Part shown: positions 18,205-27,016 of the stretch, one piece after another | Layout: each line of letters starts with the position of its first letter | How positions within the stretch are numbered: the first letter of the stretch is position 1 | NCBI RefSeq assembly: GCF_028607085.1 | Contig: NZ_CP117411.1 | Location: 1,798,001 to 1,862,000, forward strand | Length of the DNA stretch: 64,000 nucleotides | Origin: Sphingomonas naphthae | GTDB lineage: Bacteria; Pseudomonadota; Alphaproteobacteria; Sphingomonadales; Sphingomonadaceae | Direction: 5' to 3' | The notes under the pieces: model-generated | The model's database searches: none | Told to the model about the DNA's origin: nothing | The model's input: only the letters and a program-made list of their open reading frames with translations | Position numbers and translations under genes: made by a program

Positions 18205-19617
18205 ATGCATGAAGCGGTGAACCCTTGGGTGGCGCTGGCCTATCTGGTGGCGGGCGTGTGCTTCGTCCTGGCGCTGCGCGGCCTGTCGAGCCCGTCGACC
18301 AGCCGGCGCGGCAACCGCCTCGGCATCTTCGGCATGGCGCTGGCGGTGGGGACGACCTTGTTCACCCACGACATCGCCTCGCTGCCCGAAATCCTGATCG
18401 CCATCGCCATCGGCGGCGCGATCGGCTTCGTCACCGCGCGCAAGATCGCCATGACGGACATGCCGCAGCTCGTCGCCGCCTTCCACTCGCTGGTCGGCCT
18501 CGCCGCCGTGCTGGTGGCCGCCGCCGCCTTCCTCAACCCCGACGCCTTCGGCATCCTCGATGCCGCGACCGGCCACATCAACCCGGTCAGCCGCGTCGAG
18601 ATGGGCCTCGGCGTCGCGATCGGCGCGATCACCTTCTCCGGCTCGGTCATCGCCTTCCTGAAACTGGCGGGCAAGATGTCGGGCAAGCCGATCATGCTGC
18701 CCGGCCGCCACGTCATCAACCTCGGCACGCTCGCCGCGATCCTCGCGCTCACCGTCTATTTCATCACCGACGACGCGCCGTGGGTGTTCTTCACCATCAC
18801 CGCCTTGAGCTTCGTGATCGGCTTCCTGCTCATCATCCCGATCGGCGGCGCGGACATGCCCGTCGTCGTCTCGATGCTGAACAGCTATTCGGGCTGGGCC
18901 GCCGCCGCGATGGGCTTCACGCTCCACAATTCGGCGATGATCATCACCGGCGCGCTGGTGGGTTCCTCGGGCGCGATCCTCAGCTACATCATGTGCAAGG
19001 CGATGAACCGCAGCTTCATCAGCGTGATCGCGGGCGGCTTCGGCGGCGACAGCGGCTCAGGCCCCGCCGCCGCCGCGACCGACCGCCCGTGGAAGCGCGG
19101 CTCCGCCGAGGATGCCGCCTTCCTGATGAGCCAGGCCGAACAGGTCATCATCGTCCCCGGCTACGGCATGGCCGTCGCCCAGGCGCAGCACGCGCTGCGC
19201 GAAATGGGCGACACGCTGAAGGCGCAGGGCGTGAAGGTGAAATACGCCATCCACCCCGTCGCCGGCCGCATGCCCGGCCACATGAACGTGCTGCTCGCCG
19301 AAGCCAACGTCCCCTATGACGAGGTGTTCGAGCTGGAGGACATCAACAGCGAATTCGCGCAGAGCGACGTCGCGTTCGTGATCGGCGCCAACGACGTCAC
19401 CAACCCGGCCGCCAAGACCGACAAGACCTCGCCGATCTACGGCATGCCGATCCTCGACGTGGAAAAGGCCAAGACCGTCCTCTTCATCAAGCGGTCGATG
19501 GGCGGCGTGGGCTATGCCGGCGTCGACAACGAAGTCTTCTACCGCGACAACACGATGATGCTGCTGGCCGACGCCAAGAAGATGGTCGAGGAAATCGTGA
19601 AGGCCATGAACCACTGA
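18205..19617 (+). CDS. pntB: NAD(P) transhydrogenase beta subunit
   Basis: 470 residues. The N-terminal half has about nine membrane helices forming the proton channel. The C-terminal half is the NADP(H) domain III (VIIVPGYGMAVAQAQHALRE, IHPVAGRMPGHMNVLLAEAN, IGANDVTNPAA). It completes the transhydrogenase with PntAA and PntAB. The length is normal for the family. It starts at ATG 18205 after a repeat-bearing 126-bp gap. A small 8-bp-stem hairpin follows the gene. Confidence 0.97.
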   Translation: MHEAVNPWVALAYLVAGVCFVLALRGLSSPSTSRRGNRLGIFGMALAVGTTLFTHDIASLPEILIAIAIGGAIGFVTARKIAMTDMPQLVAAFHSLVGLAAVLVAAAAFLNPDAFGILDAATGHINPVSRVEMGLGVAIGAITFSGSVIAFLKLAGKMSGKPIMLPGRHVINLGTLAAILALTVYFITDDAPWVFFTITALSFVIGFLLIIPIGGADMPVVVSMLNSYSGWAAAAMGFTLHNSAMIITGALVGSSGAILSYIMCKAMNRSFISVIAGGFGGDSGSGPAAAATDRPWKRGSAEDAAFLMSQAEQVIIVPGYGMAVAQAQHALREMGDTLKAQGVKVKYAIHPVAGRMPGHMNVLLAEANVPYDEVFELEDINSEFAQSDVAFVIGANDVTNPAAKTDKTSPIYGMPILDVEKAKTVLFIKRSMGGVGYAGVDNEVFYRDNTMMLLADAKKMVEEIVKAMNH

Positions 19618-19678
19618 TCGTGGCGGGGGCTGCCTGTAAGCCCTGCCCTAACCTAACCGTAGCCCCAGGCCTCCCGAG

Positions 19679-19698
19679 ATCCCGGCCTGCGCCGGGAT
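19679..19698. terminator. Short GC hairpin after pntB
   Basis: ATCCCGGC, 4-base loop CTGC, GCCGGGAT. It lies between two converging genes (pntB and the fzlA-like gene). There is no U-run, so it may be a REP-like arm rather than an intrinsic terminator. Confidence 0.4.
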
Positions 19699-19732
19699 GG
19701 CCGTATAGGTCGCGGAGCCGCGCCCTAAATGG

Positions 19733-20404
19733 TCAGAAGTCCACCTTGTCGTAATGGTCCGGCGGCGCGATCACCTCCATCCGCTCGCCCAGCAGGGGGC
19801 GGAAGCTCGGCCGGCTCTTCAGCCCGGCATACCATTCCCGCGTCGAGCGATGCCCGCGCCAGTCGATCCCGCCCAGATAATCCGCGACCGAAATATGCGC
19901 CGCCCCCGCCAGATCGGCGAGGCTGAACAGCGGCCCGCCCAGCCAGCGGCGGTGATCGATCAGATAATCGACATAATCCAGATGCGTGTTCGCCCGCTTC
20001 ATCGCCTCGCGCAGCTGCGCCGCGTCGGGCGACTTGCGGTGGACGAGGCGCTTTTCCATCCGCTCGTACAGCAAAGGCGCCACCACCTCGCGATAGAAGA
20101 TCTGGTCGAACCACGCCACCAGCCGCCGCACCTCGGCGCGATCGGGCGCCTGGCCGGGGATCAGCGGCGCCTTGTCGATCGTCTCCTCGAAATATTCGCA
20201 GATCGCCGAGCTGTCGATCAGCGTCATCCCCGTATCGGGATCGCGCATCACCGGCGTCTGCGCGGCGGGGTTCATGTCGATGAATTCGTCCCGCTGCTCC
20301 CACGGCGATTCGCGGATCAGGCCATAGCCCACCCCCTTCTCGCCGAGCGCCAGGCGGACCTTGCGCGAGAAGGGGCAGAGCGGGAACTGGAAGAGTTGCC
20401 ACAT
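19733..20404 (-). CDS. fzlA: GST-fold protein, FzlA-like
   Basis: 223 residues of glutathione S-transferase fold. The N-terminal thioredoxin-like domain starts MWQLFQFPLCPFSRKVRLAL, and a helical C-terminal domain ends in PPDHYDKVDF. That C-terminal tail resembles the FtsZ-binding protein FzlA of Caulobacter, which curves FtsZ filaments and has no known GST activity. The assignment rests on remembered family resemblance; an ordinary GST cannot be excluded. It converges on pntB and is divergent from the amidase. Confidence 0.7.
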   Translation of the reverse strand: MWQLFQFPLCPFSRKVRLALGEKGVGYGLIRESPWEQRDEFIDMNPAAQTPVMRDPDTGMTLIDSSAICEYFEETIDKAPLIPGQAPDRAEVRRLVAWFDQIFYREVVAPLLYERMEKRLVHRKSPDAAQLREAMKRANTHLDYVDYLIDHRRWLGGPLFSLADLAGAAHISVADYLGGIDWRGHRSTREWYAGLKSRPSFRPLLGERMEVIAPPDHYDKVDF

Positions 20405-20515
20405 GGGTTAATCCTCTAGCCCCGGATCGCGCAGGGTCGCCAGTTTATTTCCATCGACGGATCGATCGTTGCTGGGGATAGAATGCAGGAACACCCGCCC
20501 CCGGAGACCGGCCCG

Positions 20516-22060
20516 ATGAAGCGCATCCTGCTCGCCTGCACCCTGATCGCCGCGCCGCTGGCCGCGAAAACGGCGGTGGAGGAACGATCGATCACCCAGT
20601 TGCAGGACGATCTCACCACCGGCCGCACGACATCGGTGAAGCTGGTGAAGGCCTATTTCGATCGCATCGCGAAGCTCGACCGCGCCGGCCCGCACCTCAA
20701 CAGCGTGATCGCGCTCAACCCCGATGCGCTGAAGGACGCCGCTGCCCGCGACGCCGCGCGCAAGGCCGGCCGGCCGCAAGGCCCCCTCTTCGGCGTGCCG
20801 ATCCTGATAAAAGACAATATCGAGAGCCTCGAGCCCATCCCCACCACCGCCGGATCGCTCGCGCTCGCTGCCAACGTCACCCACCGCGACGCGCCCGTGG
20901 TCGCCCGCCTCCGCGCGGCCGGCGCGATCATCCTGGGCAAGACCAACCTCAGCGAATGGGCCAATTTCCGCTCGAACCGCTCGACCAGCGGGTGGAGCGG
21001 CGCGGGCGGCCTCACCCGCAACCCCTATGCCACCCGCCGCAGCGCCTGCGGCTCCTCCTCGGGCAGCGGCGCGGCGGCGGCGGCCAGCCTTGCGGCGGCG
21101 GCGATCGGCACCGAGACCGACGGCTCGGTCACCTGCCCCGCCGCGATCAACGGCCTCGTCGGGCTGAAGCCCACCGTCGGCCTCGTCTCGCGCAGCCGCA
21201 TCATCCCCATCTCCCCCAGCCAGGACACCGCCGGCCCGATGACCCGCGACGTCCGCGACGCCGCCATTCTCCTCACCGCGATGGCCGGCACCGACCCGGC
21301 CGACCCCGCCACGGCGGAGGCCGACACCCGCAAGGCCGATTACCTCGCCGCGCTCGACCCCGCCGCGCTCACCGGCAAGCGCATCGGCGTGATGCGCTTC
21401 GCCGCCGGCTTCGATCCCGCCGTGGACGCGCTGTTCGCCACCGCGCTCGCCGATCTGAAGGCCGCCGGCGCCACCCTCGTCGAAATCCCCGCGCTCGACC
21501 GCACCGGCATGGGCGCGGCGGAAACCACGATCCTCCGCACCGAATTCGTCGAGGCCCTCAACGCCTATCTCGCCACCACGCCCCCGGCCGTCACCGCCCG
21601 CACGCTCGACCAGCTCATCGCCTTCAACACCGCCCACGCCGATCGCGAGATGCCCTGGTTTGGGCAGGAGACGTTCGAGAAAGCCGCCGCCACCAAGGGC
21701 ACCCGATCCCCCGAATATCGCGCCGCGAAAGACACCGCCGCCCGCAAATCCCGCACCGAGGGCATCGACCGGATGCTCGCCACCGACACGCTCGACGCTT
21801 TGATCTTCCCCACCCTTGGCCCCAGCTGGACGATGGATCTCGTCGGCGGCGATCATTTCAACGGCGGCGGCGGCGGATCGCTCGCGGCGGTCGCGGGCTA
21901 TCCGCACCTCACCGTGCCGATGGGGCAGGTAAAGGGCCTCCCCGTCGGCCTCTCCTTCATCGGCCCCGCCTGGTCCGAGGCGCGCCTCCTCGCCCTAGGC
22001 TACGCCTACGAAAAACGCACCCACCGCCGCCTGCCGCCGACTTATACGGAGGGGCCGTGA
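20516..22060 (+). CDS. Amidase-signature family hydrolase, exported
   Basis: 514 residues from ATG 20516, which opens a signal peptide (MKRILLACTLIAAPLAAKTA). An upstream ATG at 20483 also has a GGGGA but would hide the signal. Catalytic Lys is in GVPILIKDNIE, and the Ser pair is in SACGSSSGSGAAAAA and GTETDGSVTCPAA. The family hydrolyses amides in the style of GatA and peptide amidases. Export suggests a periplasmic amide or peptide substrate. A low-GC gene follows on the other strand. Confidence 0.9.
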   Translation: MKRILLACTLIAAPLAAKTAVEERSITQLQDDLTTGRTTSVKLVKAYFDRIAKLDRAGPHLNSVIALNPDALKDAAARDAARKAGRPQGPLFGVPILIKDNIESLEPIPTTAGSLALAANVTHRDAPVVARLRAAGAIILGKTNLSEWANFRSNRSTSGWSGAGGLTRNPYATRRSACGSSSGSGAAAAASLAAAAIGTETDGSVTCPAAINGLVGLKPTVGLVSRSRIIPISPSQDTAGPMTRDVRDAAILLTAMAGTDPADPATAEADTRKADYLAALDPAALTGKRIGVMRFAAGFDPAVDALFATALADLKAAGATLVEIPALDRTGMGAAETTILRTEFVEALNAYLATTPPAVTARTLDQLIAFNTAHADREMPWFGQETFEKAAATKGTRSPEYRAAKDTAARKSRTEGIDRMLATDTLDALIFPTLGPSWTMDLVGGDHFNGGGGGSLAAVAGYPHLTVPMGQVKGLPVGLSFIGPAWSEARLLALGYAYEKRTHRRLPPTYTEGP

Positions 22061-22133
22061 AGGCGTCCGTCTTAGACCGTAGCCCCTTAAAGCGGTCCGC
22101 CCGCAGCCCCCCCCTTTTTAGGGTATTCAATGA

Positions 22134-22451
22134 TCAACCTTGATCCGTGTAGGCCATGACCAAACTAACGAGAAGCGTCAGTCCTGAAACTATAAGCCAA
22201 CTTGCGATGATAGCTGTTTTGGAATTATTGGGAAAAGATTGGAGATACGTCCAGTATCCTACGTATCTATCTTGCCCAAGAGCTTTGGCCATTAAGAGGG
22301 AGAGCGGTAGGCTGATCGCCGGGCCTACCCAGATGAACCTCCAGTAGCTGAGGCTTCCGTCAAGTGCATCCGCGAGAGCAAGGCTGAGGAAGGGGCTTCC
22401 AGCCAAAAGGGCGACAAAGGCAGCGTATAAGGCTCGGTAGATTAGCATCAT
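22134..22451 (-). CDS. Small membrane protein in a low-GC island
   Basis: 105 residues from ATG 22451 (MMLIYRALYAAFVALL). Hydrophobic stretches near residues 4-28, 38-55 and 76-98 suggest three or four membrane helices. I do not recognise the family. Base composition from about 22,125 to 22,480 is clearly more AT-rich than both neighbours, and codon use includes many A/T-ending codons, which suggests recent acquisition. No ribosome site is obvious. It is probably expressed alone. Confidence 0.5.
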   Translation of the reverse strand: MMLIYRALYAAFVALLAGSPFLSLALADALDGSLSYWRFIWVGPAISLPLSLLMAKALGQDRYVGYWTYLQSFPNNSKTAIIASWLIVSGLTLLVSLVMAYTDQG

Positions 22452-22566
22452 AGCAGGCCAATGACTGCCGTCCAACAAACCCGACCATTAGGCGTTATGC
22501 CGATGCCGGTCGTGCACGGAACCGCGACCTAATCCAAATATCTATCTTTCGAGGCCAATTCTCCAA

Positions 22567-22638
22567 CCGTTCGTGTCGAGCGAAGTCGAGACACGTGGCG
22601 CGCGGGGCACATCCCTCGACTTCGCTCGGGACGAACGG
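22567..22638. repeat. GTCGAGCGAAGTCGAG-type palindromic repeat
   Basis: CCGTTCGTGTCGAGCGAAGT at the left and CTCGACTTCGCTCGGGACGA at the right are inverted copies around a 20-bp centre. The same element occurs at 37011-37096. It lies upstream of xseB. Confidence 0.75.
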
Positions 22639-22715
22639 CGTACGGGAACCTCCGATCACAACCCAAAGCCGTACCCACCTTGACCCGTCACCCCCCGCCC
22701 GTCACAAGCCGGGCC

Positions 22716-22970
22716 ATGACGGATGCGGCTGACGACACGGGCATAGGCACGCTCTCCTTCGAGGAGGCGCTCAAGCGGCTGGAGACGATCGTCCACCGGC
22801 TGGAAAGCGGCGAGGCCTCGCTCGACGAGGCGATCACCCTCTATGGCGAGGGCGATCGGCTGCGCGCGCAATGCGAGGCGCGGCTGAAATCGGCCGAGGC
22901 GCGCATCGAGAAGATCGTGGCGGGCGGCGACGGCCGCGCGGGCGGCGTCCGCCCGTTCGACGAGGCATGA
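22716..22970 (+). CDS. xseB: Exodeoxyribonuclease VII small subunit
   Basis: 84 residues from ATG 22716 (MTDAADDTG). LSFEEALKRLETIVHRLESG and SLDEAITLYGEGDRL are the family signature. XseB binds XseA to form the single-strand exonuclease VII. An upstream ATG at 22680 gives a non-conserved tail and is rejected. It overlaps the next gene by 4 bp (ATGA), the common xseB-ispA order. Confidence 0.95.
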   Translation: MTDAADDTGIGTLSFEEALKRLETIVHRLESGEASLDEAITLYGEGDRLRAQCEARLKSAEARIEKIVAGGDGRAGGVRPFDEA

Positions 22971-23881
22971 GTTCGGCCGTGGCGTCGATCGTCGACATGA
23001 ACCTGAAGGCCGCGATGGAGCGCATCGCCGGCGAGATCGACGAGGGCTTCGATCGCCTCCTCGCCGTGCCCGACGACGGCCGCGCCCGCCTCTATGAAGC
23101 GATGCGCCATGCCGCGATCGGCGGCGGCAAGCGGCTGCGCCCGCTGCTCGTGGCGGCCGGCTGCAACCTGTTCCGCGTCGATCGCGGCAGCGCGATCCGC
23201 GTCGGCCTCGCGATCGAGGCGATCCACGTCTACAGCCTGATCCACGACGACATGCCCTGCATGGACGACGACGACATGCGGCGCGGCAAGCCCACCGTCC
23301 ACCGCCTCTACGACGAGGCGACGGCGGTGCTGGCCGGCGACAGCCTCCACGCCCTCGCCTTCGAATGGCTGGTCGATCCCGCCACCCACGCCGATCCCTT
23401 CGTCCGCGCCGATCTGGTGGCGGAAATCGCCCGCGCCTCCGGCCCGGCGGGCATGGCCGGCGGCCAGATGATGGACCTCGCCGCCGAGGACGCCTCGTTC
23501 GACCTCACCGGCGTCACCCGGCTCCAGCAGCTCAAGACCGGCGCGCTGATCGGCGCCTGCCTGGAAAGCGCCGCCATCCTCGGCCACGTCCCGCCCGAAG
23601 GCCGCCGCCCTTTACGCGGCTATGCCCGCGACATCGGCCTCGCCTTCCAGATCGCCGACGATCTGCTCGACGTGGAGGGCGATGCCGAGGCGGCCGGCAA
23701 GGCCGTCGGCAAGGATGCCGCCGCCGGCAAGGCGACCTTCGTGTCGCTGCTCGGCGTCGAGCGCGCGCGCACCCAGGCGGCGATGCTGGTCGAGCAGGCG
23801 ATCGGCCACCTCGCCAGCTTCGGCGCCGAGGCCGATCTCCTCCGCCAGATCGCCCGCTACATCATCGAACGCGATCGCTGA
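22967..23881 (+). CDS. ispA: Farnesyl diphosphate synthase / polyprenyl synthetase
   Basis: 304 residues. It condenses isopentenyl diphosphate with allylic diphosphates to make farnesyl diphosphate for quinones, undecaprenol and carotenoids. GGGKRLRPLL, first Asp-rich motif HDDMPCMDDDD, second FQIADDLLDVEGD. The two residues between the first DD pair and the next Asp run fit the bacterial short-chain type. It is coupled to xseB upstream and coaD downstream by overlapping stop/start codons. Confidence 0.95.
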   Translation: MSSAVASIVDMNLKAAMERIAGEIDEGFDRLLAVPDDGRARLYEAMRHAAIGGGKRLRPLLVAAGCNLFRVDRGSAIRVGLAIEAIHVYSLIHDDMPCMDDDDMRRGKPTVHRLYDEATAVLAGDSLHALAFEWLVDPATHADPFVRADLVAEIARASGPAGMAGGQMMDLAAEDASFDLTGVTRLQQLKTGALIGACLESAAILGHVPPEGRRPLRGYARDIGLAFQIADDLLDVEGDAEAAGKAVGKDAAAGKATFVSLLGVERARTQAAMLVEQAIGHLASFGAEADLLRQIARYIIERDR

Positions 23882-24363
23882 TGCGCACGGCCGTCTATCC
23901 CGGCACCTTCGATCCGGTGACGCTCGGCCACCTCGACATCATCGCCCGCGCCGCCCGTCTGTTCGACCGGCTCGTGATCGGCGTCTCCACCAACCCCGGC
24001 AAGACGCCCCTCTTCTCGCTGGACGAGCGCATCGCCCTGATGGAGGCCGAATGCGCCGCCTTCGCGGGCGCGATCGTGGTCAAGCCTTTCGAGGGGCTGG
24101 TGACCAAATTCGCCGAGGCCGAAGGCGCCGTCGCGATCGTGCGCGGCCTGCGCAGCGGCACCGATTTCGATTACGAAAACCAGATGGCCCAGCTCAATCG
24201 CGGCATGGCCGGCACGGTGGAATCCGTCTTCCTGATGGCCGCCGCCGCCCTCCAGCCCGTCTCCTCCTCCTTCGTCCGCGAAATCGGCCGCATGGGCGGC
24301 GACATCGCCCCCCTGGTCACCGCCACGGTAGAACGCGCCGTCCTCGCCAAGCTCGGCCGCTGA
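23881..24363 (+). CDS. coaD: Phosphopantetheine adenylyltransferase
   Basis: 160 residues. It adenylates 4'-phosphopantetheine in CoA synthesis. GTFDPVTLGHLDII contains the HxGH-type nucleotide motif, VRGLRSGTDFDYE and SSSFVREI are the other blocks. The start overlaps the ispA stop (TGATG). It is the last gene of xseB-ispA-coaD; a palindromic repeat begins right after the stop. Confidence 0.97.
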   Translation: MRTAVYPGTFDPVTLGHLDIIARAARLFDRLVIGVSTNPGKTPLFSLDERIALMEAECAAFAGAIVVKPFEGLVTKFAEAEGAVAIVRGLRSGTDFDYENQMAQLNRGMAGTVESVFLMAAAALQPVSSSFVREIGRMGGDIAPLVTATVERAVLAKLGR

Positions 24364-24365
24364 CC

Positions 24366-24426
24366 GTTCCTCCCCATGCGGAGCATGGGGAGGGGGACCG
24401 CCGCCAAAGGCGGTGGTGGAGGGGTA
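24366..24426. repeat. Single-arm copy of the DUF559-element end
   Basis: GTTCCTCCCCATGCGGAGCA and the following GGGGAGGGGGACCGCCGCCA match the left end of the DUF559 element almost base for base in the conserved parts. The inner stem again shows a different but self-complementary sequence. It directly follows coaD. Confidence 0.75.
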
Positions 24427-24508
24427 TCCGCCCCACGCCGCCGTCATTGCGAGCACAGCGAAGCAATCCAGCCCCTCGGCCGCACGCCACCGTCGCGCAA
24501 TACCCACC

Positions 24509-24598
24509 GTCACCCTGAACTCGTTTCAGGGTCCATCCCTCCCCACGTGCCGCCATCTCCAGCCGAGAGATGGATGCTGAAACAAGTTCAGCATGACG
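24509..24598. repeat. CACCCTGAACT...AGTTCAGCATGACG paired palindrome
   Basis: Left arm CACCCTGAACTCGTTTCAGG, right arm CTGAAACAAGTTCAGCATGA, opposite orientation, a common sphingomonad intergenic element. A collapsed version lies at 24974-25003. Confidence 0.65.
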
Positions 24599-24605
24599 AA
24601 TTCAC

Positions 24606-24634
24606 TTGACAAATAGGAACATTAAGTAAACATA
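24606..24634 (+). promoter_or_regulatory. Promoter-like sequence ahead of hairpin-rich stretch
   Basis: TTGACA at 24606-24611 is a perfect -35 hexamer, followed by an AT-rich spacer and a weak -10 near 24627-24634. The run is conspicuous in a GC-rich setting and points into the possible RNA that follows. Confidence 0.35.
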
Positions 24635-24640
24635 CGCCAT

Positions 24641-24930
24641 CGCTCGCTTCCCACAGGCCATGGGAAGAGGGCAAGCATCCGGGGCGGGCAACCGTCCCGG
24701 AACGACCGGCGCGAAGCCATCCGGTTCACACCGACGATGCATCGCGACCGGCTCGGGGGATTATACGCAGGCGGCCCAGCCAAACCGGCCAGTAGCCCTG
24801 CCAAGGGGCGAAAACCCAAGGGGCCACCGTCCACCGGGCCAATCCCAGCGCGGGCCTGCGGCGGCCCGCAAATGTGCTGTACCAAGTCCGCCCGGATGCC
24901 CGTGGCAGGACGCGCCGGTCGAAACGCTTC
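24641..24930 (+). ncRNA. Possible structured RNA, class unknown
   Basis: Several strong stems occur in order. A 7-bp stem CTTCCCA/TGGGAAG lies at 24647-24667. A 10-bp stem with a GCAA tetraloop lies at 24678-24701 (TCCGGGGCGG, loop, CCGTCCCGGA). A 7-bp stem GCGGGCC/GGCCCGC lies at 24850-24869. GCATCCGGG at 24675-24683 can also pair with CCCGGATGC at 24891-24899, competing with the tetraloop stem. A GNRA loop only makes sense on the plus strand. I could not match it to RNase P, tmRNA, SRP, 6S or a known riboswitch. It could also be an unrecognised repeat. Confidence 0.3.
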
Positions 24931-25009
24931 TTCCCGATTTCCGTCCGAATAGCGTCAACGAATCCTACAACCCACCGTCACCCTGAACGCGTTCAGCATG
25001 ACGATCACA

Positions 25010-25131
25010 AATCCTCCCCTGCAAGGGGAGGGGGACCATCCGAAGGATGGTGGAGGGATGACCCGCTCTCGATAGCGCGATACCCCTCCGTCAGCCCTGC
25101 GGGCTGCCACCTCCCCTTGCAGGGGAGGATC
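25010..25131. repeat. Full paired CTCCCC palindrome (MITE-like)
   Basis: Left half AATCCTCCCCTGCAAGGGGA continues to GGTGGAGGG; right half from CCCCTCCGTCAGCCCTGCGG ends CAGGGGAGGAT. The halves are inverted, with about 30 bp between them. The same architecture occurs at 44389-44519 and 46511-46637, and the halves resemble the ends of the DUF559 element. Confidence 0.75.
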
Positions 25132-25228
25132 GTCGCCACCAGCACCTCCCAATTCACCCCCCAGTCACCATCCCGCCCCCATCCAAAGGGTCTGGCGCCG
25201 GAGGGCACCACGGGGATAAGAGGGCGCC

Positions 25229-25903
25229 ATGAAGACGAATTTCCTGATCGGCCTGACGGGCATCCTGTTCGCTGGCGGCCTCGCCGTCGCCCAGACCCCG
25301 GCGACCGCGCCCGCCCCCTCCGCGCCGCCGGCCGCCAGCCCGGACAATATGCTCAACCTCGATCTATCGACCGGCGGCCGGGTCGTGATCGAGCTGCGGC
25401 CCGACAAGGCACCCAATTCGGTCGAGCGGATCAAGGTGCTGACGCGGCGTGGCTTCTACGATGGCCTCGTCTTCCACCGCGTCATCGAAGGCTTCATGGC
25501 GCAGGGCGGCGATCCCAAGGGCGACGGCACCGGCGGCTCCGACCTGCCCGACCTGAAGGCCGAGTTCAACGATCTGCCCCACGTACGCGGCACGATGGCG
25601 ATGGCGCGCTCGCAATCGCCCGACAGCGCCAACAGCCAATTCTACATCATCCTCTCGCCCAGCTTCACGCTCGACAAGAAATACACCATCATCGGCCGCG
25701 TCGTCTCCGGCATGGGCTTCGTCGACCTGCTCGAAAAGGGTGAGCCGCCGGCCAATCCGTCGAAGATCGTGAAGGCCAGCATCGGCGACGCCCTGCCCTA
25801 TGTGATGCCGGCCCCCACCCCGGCGCCCCAGCCAGCGCCGCCCCCGGCCGCCGCCAAACCCGCTGCGCCCAAGCCCGCGCCGAAGGCCGTGAAGAAGCGC
25901 TGA
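25229..25903 (+). CDS. Periplasmic cyclophilin-type prolyl isomerase
   Basis: 224 residues with signal peptide ([21 protein letters not shown]). The cyclophilin core, about 40-190, has [19 protein letters not shown] and [19 protein letters not shown]. Unusual for the family is a proline/alanine/lysine-rich tail of about 35 residues ([20 protein letters not shown]). It should catalyse cis-trans prolyl isomerisation of envelope proteins. The stop overlaps the queA start (TGATG), a frequent pairing in sphingomonads. Confidence 0.93.
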   Translation: MKTNFLIGLTGILFAGGLAVAQTPATAPAPSAPPAASPDNMLNLDLSTGGRVVIELRPDKAPNSVERIKVLTRRGFYDGLVFHRVIEGFMAQGGDPKGDGTGGSDLPDLKAEFNDLPHVRGTMAMARSQSPDSANSQFYIILSPSFTLDKKYTIIGRVVSGMGFVDLLEKGEPPANPSKIVKASIGDALPYVMPAPTPAPQPAPPPAAAKPAAPKPAPKAVKKR

Positions 25904-26928
25904 TGCGCGTCGATCTCTTCGATTTCGATCTTCCCGCCGACCGCATCGCCCTCCGCCCCGCCACCCCGCGCGATGCGGCGCGGATGCTGGTCGTGCGCGG
26001 CGACGTGCTGGCGGATCGCGCCGTCTCCGATCTGCCGAACGAACTGCGCGCGGGCGACCTGCTCGTCTTCAACGACACCCGTGTCATCCCGGCCCAGCTG
26101 GAGGGCACGCGCGGCGAGGCCCGCATCGGCGCGACCCTCCACAAGCGTGAGGGGCCGCGCCGCTGGCAGGCGTTCGTCCGCAACGCCAAGCGGCTGAAGG
26201 CCGGCGACCGCATCCTCTTCGGCGAAGGCGTCGAGGCCGAAGTCGCCGACAAGCTCGACACCGGCGCGGTGACGCTCGACTTTCTCGGCGACGAACCGGT
26301 CGAGATCCTTCTCGAACGCGCCGGCCGCATGCCGCTGCCGCCCTATATCGCCCAGCGCCGCCCCGCCGACGCGCAGGACCGCGCCGATTACCAGACGATG
26401 TTCGCCACCCGCGAGGGCGCGGTCGCCGCGCCGACGGCCGCGCTCCACTTCACCGATCGGCTGATGGCGGGTCTGGCGGCGCGCGGTATCGAGCACACCA
26501 CCCTCACCCTCCACGTCGGCGCCGGCACCTTCCTGCCTGTCAAGGCCGACGATACCGACGATCACCGGATGCACGCCGAATGGGGCCGCATCGACGCCGC
26601 CACCGCCGCCCGCATCAACGCCACCCGCGCCGCCGGCAACCGGGTCATCGCCGTCGGCACCACCAGCCTGCGCCTGATCGAAAGCGCCGCCGCCGAGGAC
26701 GGCCAGGTCCACCCCTTCGAGGGCGACACCGCCATCTTCATCACCCCCGGCTACCGCTTCCGCGGCAGCGACGGCCTGATGACCAACTTCCATTTGCCCA
26801 AATCGACGCTGTTCATGCTGGTATCGGCGCTGATGGGCACCGATCGGATGCAGGCGGCCTATGCCCACGCCATCGCCGAAGGCTACCGCTTCTATTCCTA
26901 CGGCGACGGATCGCTGCTGCTGCCCTGA
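25903..26928 (+). CDS. queA: tRNA preQ1(34) S-adenosylmethionine ribosyltransferase-isomerase
   Basis: 341 residues. It transfers ribose from AdoMet to preQ1 at tRNA position 34, making epoxyqueuosine. [35 protein letters not shown] and [14 protein letters not shown] are family blocks, and [20 protein letters not shown] is the C-terminal one. It is translationally coupled to the cyclophilin gene. No tgt gene follows within the next kilobases. Confidence 0.97.
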   Translation: MRVDLFDFDLPADRIALRPATPRDAARMLVVRGDVLADRAVSDLPNELRAGDLLVFNDTRVIPAQLEGTRGEARIGATLHKREGPRRWQAFVRNAKRLKAGDRILFGEGVEAEVADKLDTGAVTLDFLGDEPVEILLERAGRMPLPPYIAQRRPADAQDRADYQTMFATREGAVAAPTAALHFTDRLMAGLAARGIEHTTLTLHVGAGTFLPVKADDTDDHRMHAEWGRIDAATAARINATRAAGNRVIAVGTTSLRLIESAAAEDGQVHPFEGDTAIFITPGYRFRGSDGLMTNFHLPKSTLFMLVSALMGTDRMQAAYAHAIAEGYRFYSYGDGSLLLP

Positions 26929-27016
26929 GGCCCGCGCCGCGCCTGTCAGAATCGGTCAAGCCACGCCCCGCGACCCCGCCTAAATCCCGGCCCATAAGAG
27001 TGGGAGGGATATATCC

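Larger units (their letters stand above)
24364..25228. other. 865-bp gene-free region filled with repeats
   Basis: No convincing protein gene. In order it holds: a GTTCCTCCCCATGC palindrome (24366-24426), a GTCATTGCGAGCACAGCGAA repeat piece (24444-24474), a CACCCTGAACTCGTTTCAGG paired palindrome (24509-24598), a promoter-like AT-rich run (24604-24634), a hairpin-rich stretch (24641-24930), a shortened copy of the CCCTGAAC repeat (24974-25003), and a full paired CTCCCC palindrome (25010-25131). A short open frame on the minus strand (24622-24885) has no coding character. Confidence 0.7.

Noticed and set aside
24622-24885. Open frame on the minus strand in the repeat field
   Set aside because: No ribosome site, no family, and it overlaps the hairpin-rich stretch; composition is not coding-like.
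24641-24930. FMN or cobalamin riboswitch, tmRNA or RNase P RNA
   Set aside because: A few short strings look similar, but the conserved cores and gene context of these classes are missing.
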